The translations under genes were made by a program, and so were the position numbers. Positions 1 to 6,681 of a DNA stretch of 8,976 nucleotides are shown here, piece by piece. How positions within the stretch are numbered: the first letter of the stretch is position 1; the number at the start of each line of letters is the position of its first letter. This stretch comes from JAGVNX01 sp035290965 (GTDB lineage Archaea > Iainarchaeota > Iainarchaeia > Iainarchaeales > GCA-2688035), in assembly GCA_035290965.1 (NCBI GenBank), contig DATDTD010000010.1, forward strand, positions 1 through 8,976, given 5' to 3'. The notes below the pieces were generated by a model that ran no database searches, had not been told where the DNA came from, and saw only the letters and a list, made by a program, of their open reading frames with translations.

Positions 1-1192
1 TCAAGCCTATTGTCGCAATTCCCGCCACGACATTGAATGCAAATCCGTTTTTGTATTCCCCCATTATTTTTTTGTTGTTGATAAGGAGAAGCATCATTAC
101 AAGGATTACGGGCAGCATTATCCCGTTTATTACCTGTGAAAAATACATTATGGGAATAAGGGGAATGTTTGGAATGAGTATTATTGCAGCGCCGATTATT
201 ATGAGAAAAGTTATTAAGCCGTAAAACTGCGGGGCTTCTTGTATTTTTTTGTTCACTCCCGAATTCCATCCGAATGCCTCGCACACAAAAAAGGATGTTG
301 CAAGCGGGAGAATTGCAGCTGCAAAGAGAGAGGCGACAAAAAGCCCTATTCCGAAAAGCGCGGAAGCATAAATTCCCGCAAGCGGCTTTAATGCAAGCGC
401 GGCATCTTCAGCGGAATTTACTGCGATTCCGTTTGCGAACAATGTTGCGGCTGTTGCGACAATTATGAAAAACATTATTATGACTGTTATCGCGCTTCCC
501 ACAAGCACGTCTATTCTTGAATACGCGTACTGCTCTTTTTTCAGTCCTTTTTCAACTACTGCTGATTGGAGATAGAACTGCATCCAGGGCGCGATTGTTG
601 TTCCCACAAGCGCGACAATCATCATTATGTATGCGCTGTCAGTGTTCAATACAGGGGTTATTATGCTTTTTCCGACTTCTCCCCAATCCGGGTTTGCCAT
701 TAATCCCGCTACAACATAGCAGATGTAAAAAAGGCATGCAACCAAAAAAGCCCTTTCAAGGGTTTTATAATTTCCCTTGTGAATCAGAGCCCATACGAAA
801 AAGGCGCAGAGAGGAACTAAAATGAATTTGCTTATTCCGAACATTTCCCCTGAAGCCGCTATTCCCGCAAATTCCGCAATCACATTCCCAATGTTTGTTA
901 TTACCAATCCCGCCATTAACAGGACTGTTATTTTTACTCGGAAATTCTCCCTTATCAGATCGCTTAATCCCTTTCCAGTTGCAATTCCCATTCTTATTCC
1001 CATTTCCTGTATGAAAAAAAGAATCACTGCAATGGGAATAAGCGTCCAGAGCAATGTGTATCCGAAATGCGAGCCCGCAATCGAGTATGTTGCGATTCCT
1101 CCCGCATCATTGTCCACTGCAGAGGTAATTATTCCCGGCCCCAAGGTAACGAGGAAAAGGAGAATTATTTTTTTGTTTATTCTGAAAGCCAT
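1..1192 (-). CDS. Nramp-superfamily divalent metal (probably Mg2+-type) transporter, C-terminus cut by window edge
   Basis: This is a polytopic membrane protein of the SLC11/Nramp superfamily. About 397 residues are visible and the frame is open at the left edge. I translated the minus strand from the ATG at 1192-1190. It begins MAFRINKK, followed by a hydrophobic helix. The first-helix signature is GPG at 18-20 leading to D29-A30-G31-G32, where classical Nramps have DPGN. FGYTLLW (43-49) and the TM3-like block QEMGIRMGIATGKGLS (62-77) also match the superfamily. In the sixth-helix region the usual MPH is replaced by A201-P202-W203. So the aspartate is kept, while the Asn and Met that coordinate transition metals are Gly and Ala. 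Nramp-related Mg2+ transporters are known to depart from the classical site in this region, so Mg2+ or a similar hard cation is a plausible substrate (inference). It starts 5 nt after the stop of the MgtE-N/CBS gene, which implies one transcript and coupled function. Confidence 0.88.
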   Translation of the reverse strand, partial: MAFRINKKIILLFLVTLGPGIITSAVDNDAGGIATYSIAGSHFGYTLLWTLIPIAVILFFIQEMGIRMGIATGKGLSDLIRENFRVKITVLLMAGLVITNIGNVIAEFAGIAASGEMFGISKFILVPLCAFFVWALIHKGNYKTLERAFLVACLFYICYVVAGLMANPDWGEVGKSIITPVLNTDSAYIMMIVALVGTTIAPWMQFYLQSAVVEKGLKKEQYAYSRIDVLVGSAITVIIMFFIIVATAATLFANGIAVNSAEDAALALKPLAGIYASALFGIGLFVASLFAAAILPLATSFFVCEAFGWNSGVNKKIQEAPQFYGLITFLIIIGAAIILIPNIPLIPIMYFSQVINGIMLPVILVMMLLLINNKKIMGEYKNGFAFNVVAGIATIGL

Positions 1193-1197
1193 TTTTT

Positions 1198-2487
1198 TCA
1201 CTTTCTGTACGCGAGCTTTTCGTTTACCCTGTCTGCAATCATTCTTATCCTGTTCCATTTTTTCGGAGTTACTTCCTCAAAAACATCGTTCATTGAAATC
1301 ACACCTACAAGGTGGTTTTTTTCATCGGCAACAGGCAGTTCTGTAAGGTGCTGGTGTGAAAAAACCTGTATGACTTTTTTCAAAGGCTCCTTCATTTCCA
1401 AAAAAACAGGCTCTTTGTTCATAATCTCTGAGATTTTTGATTTCGGCTTTGAAAGCAGCAACTGCTTTATTGTTATTTCCCCGCAGAGAGAGTTTTCATT
1501 GTCCACTGCATAAATCCTGTGCGGCTCTTCTTTCCAGTTTGCTTTTTTTATTAATTTTTTCAGGCCGCCTGCGGTTTCCTCCGAGTTTATTGTAAAAAAT
1601 TCCCTGCGCATAATATCTGAAGCGCGCTTTTCGGGAGACTCTATTATTTTTTCTATTTTTTTCAGTATTTTCCTGTCCATCTGCCTTACTAGCATTACTA
1701 TTTTTTCCTTGGGCAGGTTTGAAAGAGTGTTCAAAAGGTCTGACATTTCCGCGGGAGAAAGCTTATTAAGGATTGAACTGAATTTTCTCTCGTGCAGGTG
1801 CTCTATGAGGGATTTCTGCACCTTTGGGTCTGCCTCAATGAGTGTTTCCGCTGCCTTTTCATCGTCAAGCACATTGAAAAGAATCTGCCTTTCCGAATGG
1901 CTTAATTCGTCGAGCAGATCCGCAATATCTGAAGGATGGGCCTCGTTTATTTTTCCGCCAGCAAGATTCAATCCTATGTGCGCGGGAGAAAGAGACAGCT
2001 GCTGGACAAAAACCCAGGGCACTATCTGCGGCTTCATTTTCGGGTTTATCCAAAGCGCGGGCTTTTCAAGAGAAAGCCTGCGAAGAAGGCTTCTCAGTCC
2101 GAAAGAAACTCCAAGCACATAAAAATTTCCGTTTGTTTTTGAGAGCAGTACATCGTTTACTCTTACAACCTTCAAGCCGTTCGTATCCACTAACTGCCTG
2201 TCCATTAAAATTTCGTTTATCAGAAGGTCTGTTTCTTCAAGGTTCCAGCAGTTTGTTTTTTCCTTTATTGTGTTCATGTGAATGTCGTTGCTTACGCTTG
2301 CAACGAATTTCCAGGGAAACTTTAGTTTTTTTCCGTTTATTCCGATGACAAAATGAGTTATTTCCCCGAGCTCTGTGCCGTCCTTAAAAACAAGGTCGCT
2401 GAGCGCGCCTATTTTGTATCCCTTATCATCATAGACCGGCTTTTTGTAAATCTGGCTGAAATAAGTCACTTTTGCAATAAAATACAC
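1198..2487 (-). CDS. PRC-barrel / MgtE N-domain-like / tandem CBS regulatory protein
   Basis: This is a soluble 429-residue protein with no membrane helices. In order, I see a PRC-barrel-like domain (about 8-65; YFSQIYKKPVYDDKGYKIG), a second PRC-like segment (about 95-145), and a helical region at about 178-285. That region starts HPSDIADLLDEL and resembles the superhelical N-domain of MgtE. Two CBS domains follow (about 287-345 with ASDIM, and 350-408 with SEIMNKEP, LPVADEK and LVGVISMNDV). In MgtE Mg2+ channels, the N and CBS domains bind cytosolic Mg2+ and gate the pore. Here the MgtE pore is absent and an Nramp-type permease gene follows directly, so a Mg2+-sensing partner role is inferred. 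The given start is a GTG preceded by GGG. A second GTG at codon 7 (2469) lies closer to the conserved PRC start YFSQI and remains possible. It is unlikely to be a stand-alone transporter. Confidence 0.85.
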   Translation of the reverse strand: MYFIAKVTYFSQIYKKPVYDDKGYKIGALSDLVFKDGTELGEITHFVIGINGKKLKFPWKFVASVSNDIHMNTIKEKTNCWNLEETDLLINEILMDRQLVDTNGLKVVRVNDVLLSKTNGNFYVLGVSFGLRSLLRRLSLEKPALWINPKMKPQIVPWVFVQQLSLSPAHIGLNLAGGKINEAHPSDIADLLDELSHSERQILFNVLDDEKAAETLIEADPKVQKSLIEHLHERKFSSILNKLSPAEMSDLLNTLSNLPKEKIVMLVRQMDRKILKKIEKIIESPEKRASDIMRREFFTINSEETAGGLKKLIKKANWKEEPHRIYAVDNENSLCGEITIKQLLLSKPKSKISEIMNKEPVFLEMKEPLKKVIQVFSHQHLTELPVADEKNHLVGVISMNDVFEEVTPKKWNRIRMIADRVNEKLAYRK

Positions 2488-2619
2488 CCCGATTAATCAA
2501 CGGCAAGAAAAAAATTTTTATTGTATTAATAGAGTGCTTTATCATATAAAAATTTTGCGCAATTTTTCGGAAAAACAAGCCTTAAATTTTTTTTTACTCC
2601 AGTATTATTATGTGATTAT
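2488..2619. promoter_or_regulatory. Divergent promoter region between the CBS/Nramp operon and the aldo/keto reductase
   Basis: This is a 132-bp very AT-rich spacer between two divergent start codons, with no ORF of note. For the leftward operon there are two TATA-like candidates on the minus strand: TTTTTATATGAT near 2541-2556, and AATAAAAATTTT near 2511-2524, which would give a shorter leader. I cannot choose between them. For the rightward gene see the next entry. No palindromic operator stands out beyond the A/T runs. Confidence 0.5.
2581..2619 (+). promoter_or_regulatory. TATA-like box and Shine-Dalgarno for the aldo/keto reductase
   Basis: CTTAAATTTT at 2581-2590 sits about 34 nt before the ATG, so initiation about 25 nt downstream would leave a leader of roughly 10 nt. 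GTGAT at 2612-2616 fits the archaeal anti-SD (complement of GGAGGTGAT) and lies 3 nt before the ATG at 2620, which supports that start. Confidence 0.45.
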
Positions 2620-3447
2620 ATGAAAATTCCGGGCATTAAACTCAAAGACGGAAATTCAATTCCCTCCCTGGGGCTTGGCACATGGCAGCTTACAGGCAAA
2701 AAATGCTTCGAGGCAGTAAGCATTGCGCTTGAAACAGGCTATCGCTTTATCGACACTGCGGAAATCTATTCAAACCAGAAAGAAATAGGCAGTGCAATAA
2801 AAGGCTTTCCAAGAAAAAAAATTTTTCTCTCCTCAAAGGTATGGGCATTGAATCTCGGCTTCAGCAAAACACTCAAGGCGTGCGACAAAACTCTTCAGGA
2901 ACTCGGAACAGATTACCTTGACTTGTATCTTATTCACTGGCCCAACCGGCTTGTTCCCGTTGAGGAAACTTTCGCTGCTTTTGCAGAGCTCAAAAAACAG
3001 GGAAAAGTAAAATCCTTCGGAGTCAGCAATTTTTCCGCAAGGCGCCTTGAAGAGGCAATTCCAAAGGCAAAGGCAGCGGGAATTTCAATTGTGAACAACC
3101 AGTGCGAATTCCATCCGCATTTGTTCCAGAAAGAGCTTCTTGATTACTGCAAAAAAAACAAAATCGCTTTTACAGCCTATTCCCCTTTGGGGAGGGGCAG
3201 CGTCCTCAAAGATTCAGTGATAACAAAACTTGCAAAAGAATATTCAAAAACTCCCGCGCAAATCTGTTTAAGGTGGGAGCTGCAGAAAGGCGCTGTTGTT
3301 ATTCCAAAATCAAGTTCAAGAGAACATTTGGAGGAAAACATTGCTGTTTTCAGCTGGAAGCTTTCAGAGGGCGACATTGAAAAAATAGATTCAATCAAAA
3401 CAAGAAAACGCTTATTGAACCCGGTTTTTTTTGCGGATTTTTCTTAA
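2620..3447 (+). CDS. Aldo/keto reductase (NADPH-dependent, 2,5-diketogluconate reductase-like group)
   Basis: This is a cytosolic (beta/alpha)8-barrel oxidoreductase of 275 residues, full length for the prokaryotic AKR branch. The catalytic tetrad is present: D45 and Y50 in FIDTAEIYSNQ, K73 in LSSKVW, and H106 in LYLIHWP. The barrel signature GVSNFS and the block NNQCEFHPH (NQ.E.HP in the family) are intact. So is the C-terminal cofactor motif IPKSSSREHLEEN, whose IPKS/R pattern binds the 2'-phosphate of NADPH in the family. Such enzymes reduce aldehydes and ketones to alcohols. The physiological substrate cannot be read from sequence. The C-terminus (PVFFADFS) is short, and the substrate-pocket loop there is minimal. 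It is transcribed alone, divergent from the metal-transport operon and convergent with the surface-protein gene, 21 bp away. Confidence 0.95.
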   Translation: MKIPGIKLKDGNSIPSLGLGTWQLTGKKCFEAVSIALETGYRFIDTAEIYSNQKEIGSAIKGFPRKKIFLSSKVWALNLGFSKTLKACDKTLQELGTDYLDLYLIHWPNRLVPVEETFAAFAELKKQGKVKSFGVSNFSARRLEEAIPKAKAAGISIVNNQCEFHPHLFQKELLDYCKKNKIAFTAYSPLGRGSVLKDSVITKLAKEYSKTPAQICLRWELQKGAVVIPKSSSREHLEENIAVFSWKLSEGDIEKIDSIKTRKRLLNPVFFADFS

Positions 3448-3454
3448 TAACAGG

Positions 3455-3460
3455 AAAAAA
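3455..3460 (-). terminator. Possible U-tract terminator after the surface-protein gene
   Basis: Read on the minus strand, a run of six T lies 8 nt past the TGA stop, in the 21-bp gap between the two convergent genes. Archaeal termination often needs only a U-tract. No stem-loop is visible, so this is weak. Confidence 0.25.
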
Positions 3461-3468
3461 TTCTGATT

Positions 3469-5229
3469 TCAGCGGACTGTAACTGTGTATGAGCCGCGGA
3501 TTTGCTGTTCTAAAGATTGCCCTTCAAACATGTATTTGGCTGTTGTTCCGCTTGGAGCTCCGAATGTCCCTGTTCCTGCCGAAGCCGGCGCAGTGAGGAC
3601 GTAAGTATAGGTTGTGTTTGCTGCGCCTGTAATAACAAGCCATTTTAAGTGCCCTGCCTGTGTGTTGTCTGCCCCTCCAAGATTTGCAATTGTCCAGCCT
3701 GTAGGAACAACTTCATCGATTGCATAATAAGTATGCCCTGTTCCCACAGTAGCTCTGAGCGAAACAGTTACATTGGTTCCGTGCAGGGCATTCAGGGAAG
3801 AAAGGCTTCTCACAACAGAGTCTGCTGTTCCGACGCATGCGCTTGTGTTAAAGCCATAGCAATCAGAATTGCATGTCAAGGTTCCCGAAGCAAATCCCTG
3901 TGTAACGCATGTTTTGCTGTTCAGGTTGCTTGAGTCGCACACCTCCGGGCTCTGGATTGTGCTGTTTCCGCAGTTTTGTATGCTTTGTATGTTCAGCGAG
4001 ATATTTCTTGTTGTGCTGTTTCCGTTTGCCGTAAAGGCAACTGTATCGGAATAAGTTCCTATTGGAAGCGTGTTTGCTCCAGAGCCGATTGCCGCTGTTA
4101 CTGTGTCTGTTCCCGCTGCTGCAAGAGTTCCTGATGTTTTTGAAAGTGTTGTCCATGCGGCTGTTTTTGTTGCTGTCCAGTTAAGGCTTGTTGTTCCTAA
4201 GTTTACCAATGTGTATGCCTGACTGTTGGGGTTGAACGGGCCTCCGAATGCGCCCGCGCTGTTCAGCCCGCCTGCCGGAATTACTGCCAATGTTGCAGTG
4301 GGAATAATTATCATGAGTGCTGCTGTTCTTGTTGTGTTTCCGTTTCCGTTTGTCGTGTTTGTGAATGTTATTGTGTCGTAATAATCCCCCTCTATAAGCG
4401 TGTTTGCGTTTGAATTGATTGAAACTGTTACTGTTGTGCTTGCCCCTGCAGCGAGTGTTCCGGATGCGCCTGACAATGTAAGCCAGCTTTGTGTTTTTGC
4501 CGCAGTCCAGTTAATGCCTGTTCCGCCTGTGTTTATTAGAGTGTATGTTTGTGAGCTTGGCGAGAACGGTCCTCCAAGGTTTCCGGCGCTGTTTAAGCCT
4601 GTTGCGGGAGTAACTGATAATGTTCCCGCTGTGCTTTGCACTGTTACTGTTACAGTGTCTGTTGCTGTGTTTAGTGCGCGGTCTGTTACTGTTAAGGTAT
4701 AAGTTGTTGTTGTGGTTGGGGAGGCTGTTGGTATTTTGCTGGTTGAGCTGCTTAATCCTGTTGTTGGCGTCCAGGAATATTTGTATGATTTTTTTCCTCC
4801 GCTTGCGCTTCCGTCCAGAGTAGTCGAGCCGCCTAATGTTATTGTTTTGTCAGGCCCTGCGTTTGCTACTAGGGCGGATGTTTGTGTGCCCTGAGCTCCT
4901 TCCGGAGACGCTTGTTGTGGAGACCCTGCTATGTCTATTGTCATTCCTTTTCCTCCGAAGCAGCTGATTGAACGGAAGTTAGCTATTTCTCCAGTGCAGA
5001 CGTTTCCGTTCCATTGGCAGTCTTCCGGCCAGCATTCTTGTGTCGGCGCTGCTATGCCGCATTGTTCTTTTGGAATGCCTGTGCATAATGAATTCAGTAT
5101 TGCCTGCCGTGTGTTTTCAGCGCTTGGGTTGTTTGCGCTGGTCAGCAAAAAAATTGCCAGGCTTGCGATCAGGACAGAGCCGCCCATAATAAGCAGGTAT
5201 TCAAGTGCGCCCTGTGCTTTTGAAGGCAT
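3469..5229 (-). CDS. Large modular surface protein with class III (type IV pilin-like) signal peptide
   Basis: This is a predicted extracellular protein of 586 residues from the ATG at 5229. It starts MPSKAQGALEYLLIMGG, a class III signal in which a prepilin peptidase would cut between A5 and Q6, leaving a QGALEYL-type N-terminus and a hydrophobic helix (about 11-29) for pilus assembly or membrane anchoring. Next comes a six-cysteine segment (Cys 49, 57, 66, 71, 78, 90). A PKD-like domain follows (about 120-198, with NAGPDKTITLGGSTTLDGSAS), then two homologous beta domains (about 202-310 and 312-415; each has GLNSAG and INW/LNW). A second six-Cys module (420-465; CGNSTIQSPEVCD) resembles CGNG..E..E.CD repeats. 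The C-terminal beta domain (about 470-586) has the EVVPTGW block seen in many secreted proteins. Many N-X-S/T sequons suggest N-glycosylation. It is far larger than a usual pilin, so adhesin or minor tip subunit fits better. The frame extends 20 residues upstream, but that stretch would bury the signal peptide. Confidence 0.85.
   Translation of the reverse strand: MPSKAQGALEYLLIMGGSVLIASLAIFLLTSANNPSAENTRQAILNSLCTGIPKEQCGIAAPTQECWPEDCQWNGNVCTGEIANFRSISCFGGKGMTIDIAGSPQQASPEGAQGTQTSALVANAGPDKTITLGGSTTLDGSASGGKKSYKYSWTPTTGLSSSTSKIPTASPTTTTTYTLTVTDRALNTATDTVTVTVQSTAGTLSVTPATGLNSAGNLGGPFSPSSQTYTLINTGGTGINWTAAKTQSWLTLSGASGTLAAGASTTVTVSINSNANTLIEGDYYDTITFTNTTNGNGNTTRTAALMIIIPTATLAVIPAGGLNSAGAFGGPFNPNSQAYTLVNLGTTSLNWTATKTAAWTTLSKTSGTLAAAGTDTVTAAIGSGANTLPIGTYSDTVAFTANGNSTTRNISLNIQSIQNCGNSTIQSPEVCDSSNLNSKTCVTQGFASGTLTCNSDCYGFNTSACVGTADSVVRSLSSLNALHGTNVTVSLRATVGTGHTYYAIDEVVPTGWTIANLGGADNTQAGHLKWLVITGAANTTYTYVLTAPASAGTGTFGAPSGTTAKYMFEGQSLEQQIRGSYTVTVR
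3985..4626 (-). repeat. Two tandem homologous beta domains inside the surface protein
   Basis: The protein repeats with a pitch of 110 residues (330 bp). Unit 1 reads GLNSAGNLGGPFSPSSQTYT, and unit 2 reads GLNSAGAFGGPFNPNSQAYT. Later both share NWTA.KT, a W/T-TLS block, SGTLAA and an ANTL..G.Y.DT strand. Their layout resembles the BACON-type Ig-like beta sandwiches of secreted proteins. The family name is inference, but the duplication is plain in the sequence. Confidence 0.8.
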
Positions 5230-5272
5230 TTTTATCTTTAGTATAATTGTTTTCTGGTTTAAAATAATATCC
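5230..5272 (-). promoter_or_regulatory. TATA-like box for the surface-protein gene
   Basis: On the minus strand ATATTATTTTAAA (5258-5270) lies about 33 nt upstream of the ATG at 5229. Initiation about 26 nt downstream would give a leader of only a few nucleotides. This supports the internal ATG as the true start and suggests separate transcription from the upstream oxidoreductase gene. Confidence 0.4.
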
Positions 5273-5298
5273 TTTTTTTCCAAAAGCATGGAAGGGTA

Positions 5299-5985
5299 TT
5301 ATTTCTCGAATACGACTGCTTTGGGGTTTGCGCCGAGTTCTTTCAGGGCTTTTTTTATTGCCTCCACAAAGGGGGGAGGGCCGCAGATGTAAAAGCTCTG
5401 CTTAAAATCAGAAATTTTTTCCTGCAAAAAAGTTTTGTCAATAAACCTGTTTTTGTATCCCTGCTTTTTTTCATTCGTTAAGGTAAGCACAAGGCTCTGC
5501 GGATTTTCCCTGAACATTTCAGTGAATTCCTTTTCGAGGATAATGTCCTTTTGTGTTTTGTTTGAAAAAATCAGCGAGTTTCCCGCAACCTGCCCGTTCT
5601 CTTTCAAATCGCGGAGAATTGCAATGAACGGAGTTATTCCCGCTCCGCCTGCAATGAAAACTCCTTTTCCCTGAAAGTTTATTGTTCCAAAAGGCTCTTC
5701 AATAATCAGTTCGTTTCCCGCCTTTAATTTGTGCAGTTCTTCAGTAACTCCCTTGTGGTCTGCATATCTCTTGATTGTGAATTCGAGCACAAGGTCTGAG
5801 TTCATTGAAGTGAATGTGAAAGGGCGTTTTTCGCCTTTCAATTTCGGATTGTTGATGCTTAAGTCGACTGCCTGCCCCGGCAGGTATTTGTAGCCCTGCG
5901 GCTTTTCAAGGATAAATCTTTTCACGTCGTGCGTGACAAATTCTGTCATCAGGATTTTAATTTTCTGTTCCATGAAAACACGCAT
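5299..5985 (-). CDS. FAD/NAD(P)H oxidoreductase, ferredoxin-NADP+ reductase fold
   Basis: This is a soluble 228-residue flavoprotein with two domains. The N-terminal beta-barrel (about 1-105) carries RPFTFTS (54-60), the RxYSxxS-type motif that holds FAD, plus PGQAV (37-40 area) and GVTEEL (79-84). The C-terminal nucleotide domain has AGGAGITPF (112-120), the pyridine-nucleotide loop, and YICGPPPFVEAI (199-210), the conserved Cys/Gly/Pro motif near the nicotinamide. No [2Fe-2S] ferredoxin domain is attached, so electrons would pass to a separate carrier or directly to a small acceptor. Family members serve as flavodoxin/ferredoxin reductases or flavin reductases, and the partner is not identifiable here. 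M5 (5973) is an alternative start. The gene follows the PspC gene by 9 nt and is probably cotranscribed with it. Confidence 0.92.
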   Translation of the reverse strand: MRVFMEQKIKILMTEFVTHDVKRFILEKPQGYKYLPGQAVDLSINNPKLKGEKRPFTFTSMNSDLVLEFTIKRYADHKGVTEELHKLKAGNELIIEEPFGTINFQGKGVFIAGGAGITPFIAILRDLKENGQVAGNSLIFSNKTQKDIILEKEFTEMFRENPQSLVLTLTNEKKQGYKNRFIDKTFLQEKISDFKQSFYICGPPPFVEAIKKALKELGANPKAVVFEK

Positions 5986-5994
5986 ATTTTATTT

Positions 5995-6267
5995 TTAAGA
6001 ACCGTGCTTTGAAGCCCTTGCTCCCGCGCTCGCGGGATTTCTGCGCATGTGCGGGTTTTTCGGGATTATTATCCATGCAATTATATACGCAATTATTCCG
6101 AATCCGAATGAAACAAGCGTAAGCGCAATCCAGAGCAATCTTACAAGCGTTGAGTCTACTTCAAAATATTCTCCTATTCCCCCGCATACTCCGCCAAGCC
6201 ATTTGTCCTTATCAGAGCGGTAAAGCCTTTTCACTTCAACCTGCTTTTTCGCCTGCCATTTTGCCAT
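5995..6267 (-). CDS. PspC-domain membrane protein
   Basis: This is a 90-residue protein made almost wholly of one PspC domain. KRLYRSDKDKWLGGVCGGIGEYF (about 14-36) is followed by EVDSTLVRLLWIALTLVSFG and a membrane helix ending AYIIAWIIIP (about 61-70). A basic, polar tail closes it (RRNPASAGARASKHGS). In enteric bacteria PspC is part of the phage-shock envelope-stress response. In archaea small PspC proteins are common and their role is unclear, so a membrane or stress role is only inferred. No PspA/Vipp1 gene is visible in the window. The N-terminal 13 residues are basic and presumably cytosolic. It is the first gene of a likely two-gene unit with the oxidoreductase. Confidence 0.9.
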   Translation of the reverse strand: MAKWQAKKQVEVKRLYRSDKDKWLGGVCGGIGEYFEVDSTLVRLLWIALTLVSFGFGIIAYIIAWIIIPKNPHMRRNPASAGARASKHGS

Positions 6268-6335
6268 TTTAAAAACCCGAAATTTGTTTTGTTCTTTCCG
6301 ATATAATTATGCGTGTTTGGCTTTTAAATAAACCG
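6268..6335 (-). promoter_or_regulatory. Promoter candidates for the pspC-like gene
   Basis: Two TATA-like elements are visible on the minus strand: ATAATTATATCGG (about 6298-6310) and TTTATTTAAAAG (about 6321-6332). The nearer one would place initiation roughly 10-15 nt before the ATG at 6267. No good Shine-Dalgarno precedes the start, consistent with a short leader. I see no gene between here and 6453. That stretch holds only these elements and one copy of the 19-bp direct repeat. Confidence 0.4.
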
Positions 6336-6377
6336 AGTTTCTGAAAAGAAAGCGCAGTCGCCCTGTCTCAGCAGCGT

Positions 6378-6396
6378 GCAATGAGTTCAAGTGCCA
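6378..6396. repeat. 19-bp direct repeat, copy A (downstream of hicA)
   Basis: GCAATGAGTTCAAGTGCCA matches copy B at 6969-6987 in 18 of 19 positions, same orientation. The copies lie 591 bp apart, and the hicBA operon occupies the interval. See the finding on the bracketed cassette. Confidence 0.75.
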
Positions 6397-6453
6397 AAAG
6401 TAACCAACGCAATCTATCTTGCCGGGCTTTTTTAAAGCATCTTTCAGGCTTTT

Positions 6454-6681
6454 TTACAATAGTTTTTCGAATTCTTCTCTTTCCATTTTTAATTCTTTTT
6501 TTATTATTTTCAAGAGCAATCCTCTGTCGATTTTTGTGTTGCTGTGGACTGGTATTACAGTCATTCTTCCGTCTGAATGGACAAAGGTTGCGTGGCTTCC
6601 TTTTTGCCTTAAAAACCTGAAGCCGAGTTTTTCAATGATTTTTACCAGTTGTTTTGGCGCAAGCGGCCTGAGCTTAGGCAT
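6454..6681 (-). CDS. hicA: HicA-family mRNA interferase toxin
   Basis: This is a small 75-residue type II toxin of the HicA/YcfA family (double-stranded-RNA-binding-like fold) that cleaves mRNA and arrests growth. The family pattern is clear. It begins MPKLRPL, then helix KQLVKIIEKLGF, then FLRQKGSHATFVHSDGR with the catalytic-type His at 30. TVIPVHSNTKIDRGLL follows (strand plus turn leading to the final helix), then the tail LKMEREEFEKLL. Both the length and the His-bearing GSH motif are intact, so the toxin looks functional. Its ATG overlaps the end of the antitoxin gene by 8 nt, which suggests translational coupling. Order is antitoxin then toxin. Confidence 0.95.
   Translation of the reverse strand: MPKLRPLAPKQLVKIIEKLGFRFLRQKGSHATFVHSDGRMTVIPVHSNTKIDRGLLLKIIKKELKMEREEFEKLL

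Noticed and set aside
822..1513. Open plus-strand frames of 148-174 codons across the transporter and the CBS gene
   Set aside because: They lie antisense to genes with clear family motifs, show no recognisable domains, and have low-complexity hydrophobic composition expected from complementing membrane-protein codons.
5230..5289. 20-residue N-terminal extension of the surface protein (start at 5289)
   Set aside because: It would place a charged stretch before the class III signal peptide, which normally lies at the extreme N-terminus. The TATA-like box also fits the ATG at 5229.
6340..6420. Possible tRNA fragment or attachment site at repeat copy A (contains GTTCAA as in a T-loop)
   Set aside because: No acceptor stem, anticodon arm or matching T-stem could be paired on either strand around either repeat copy.
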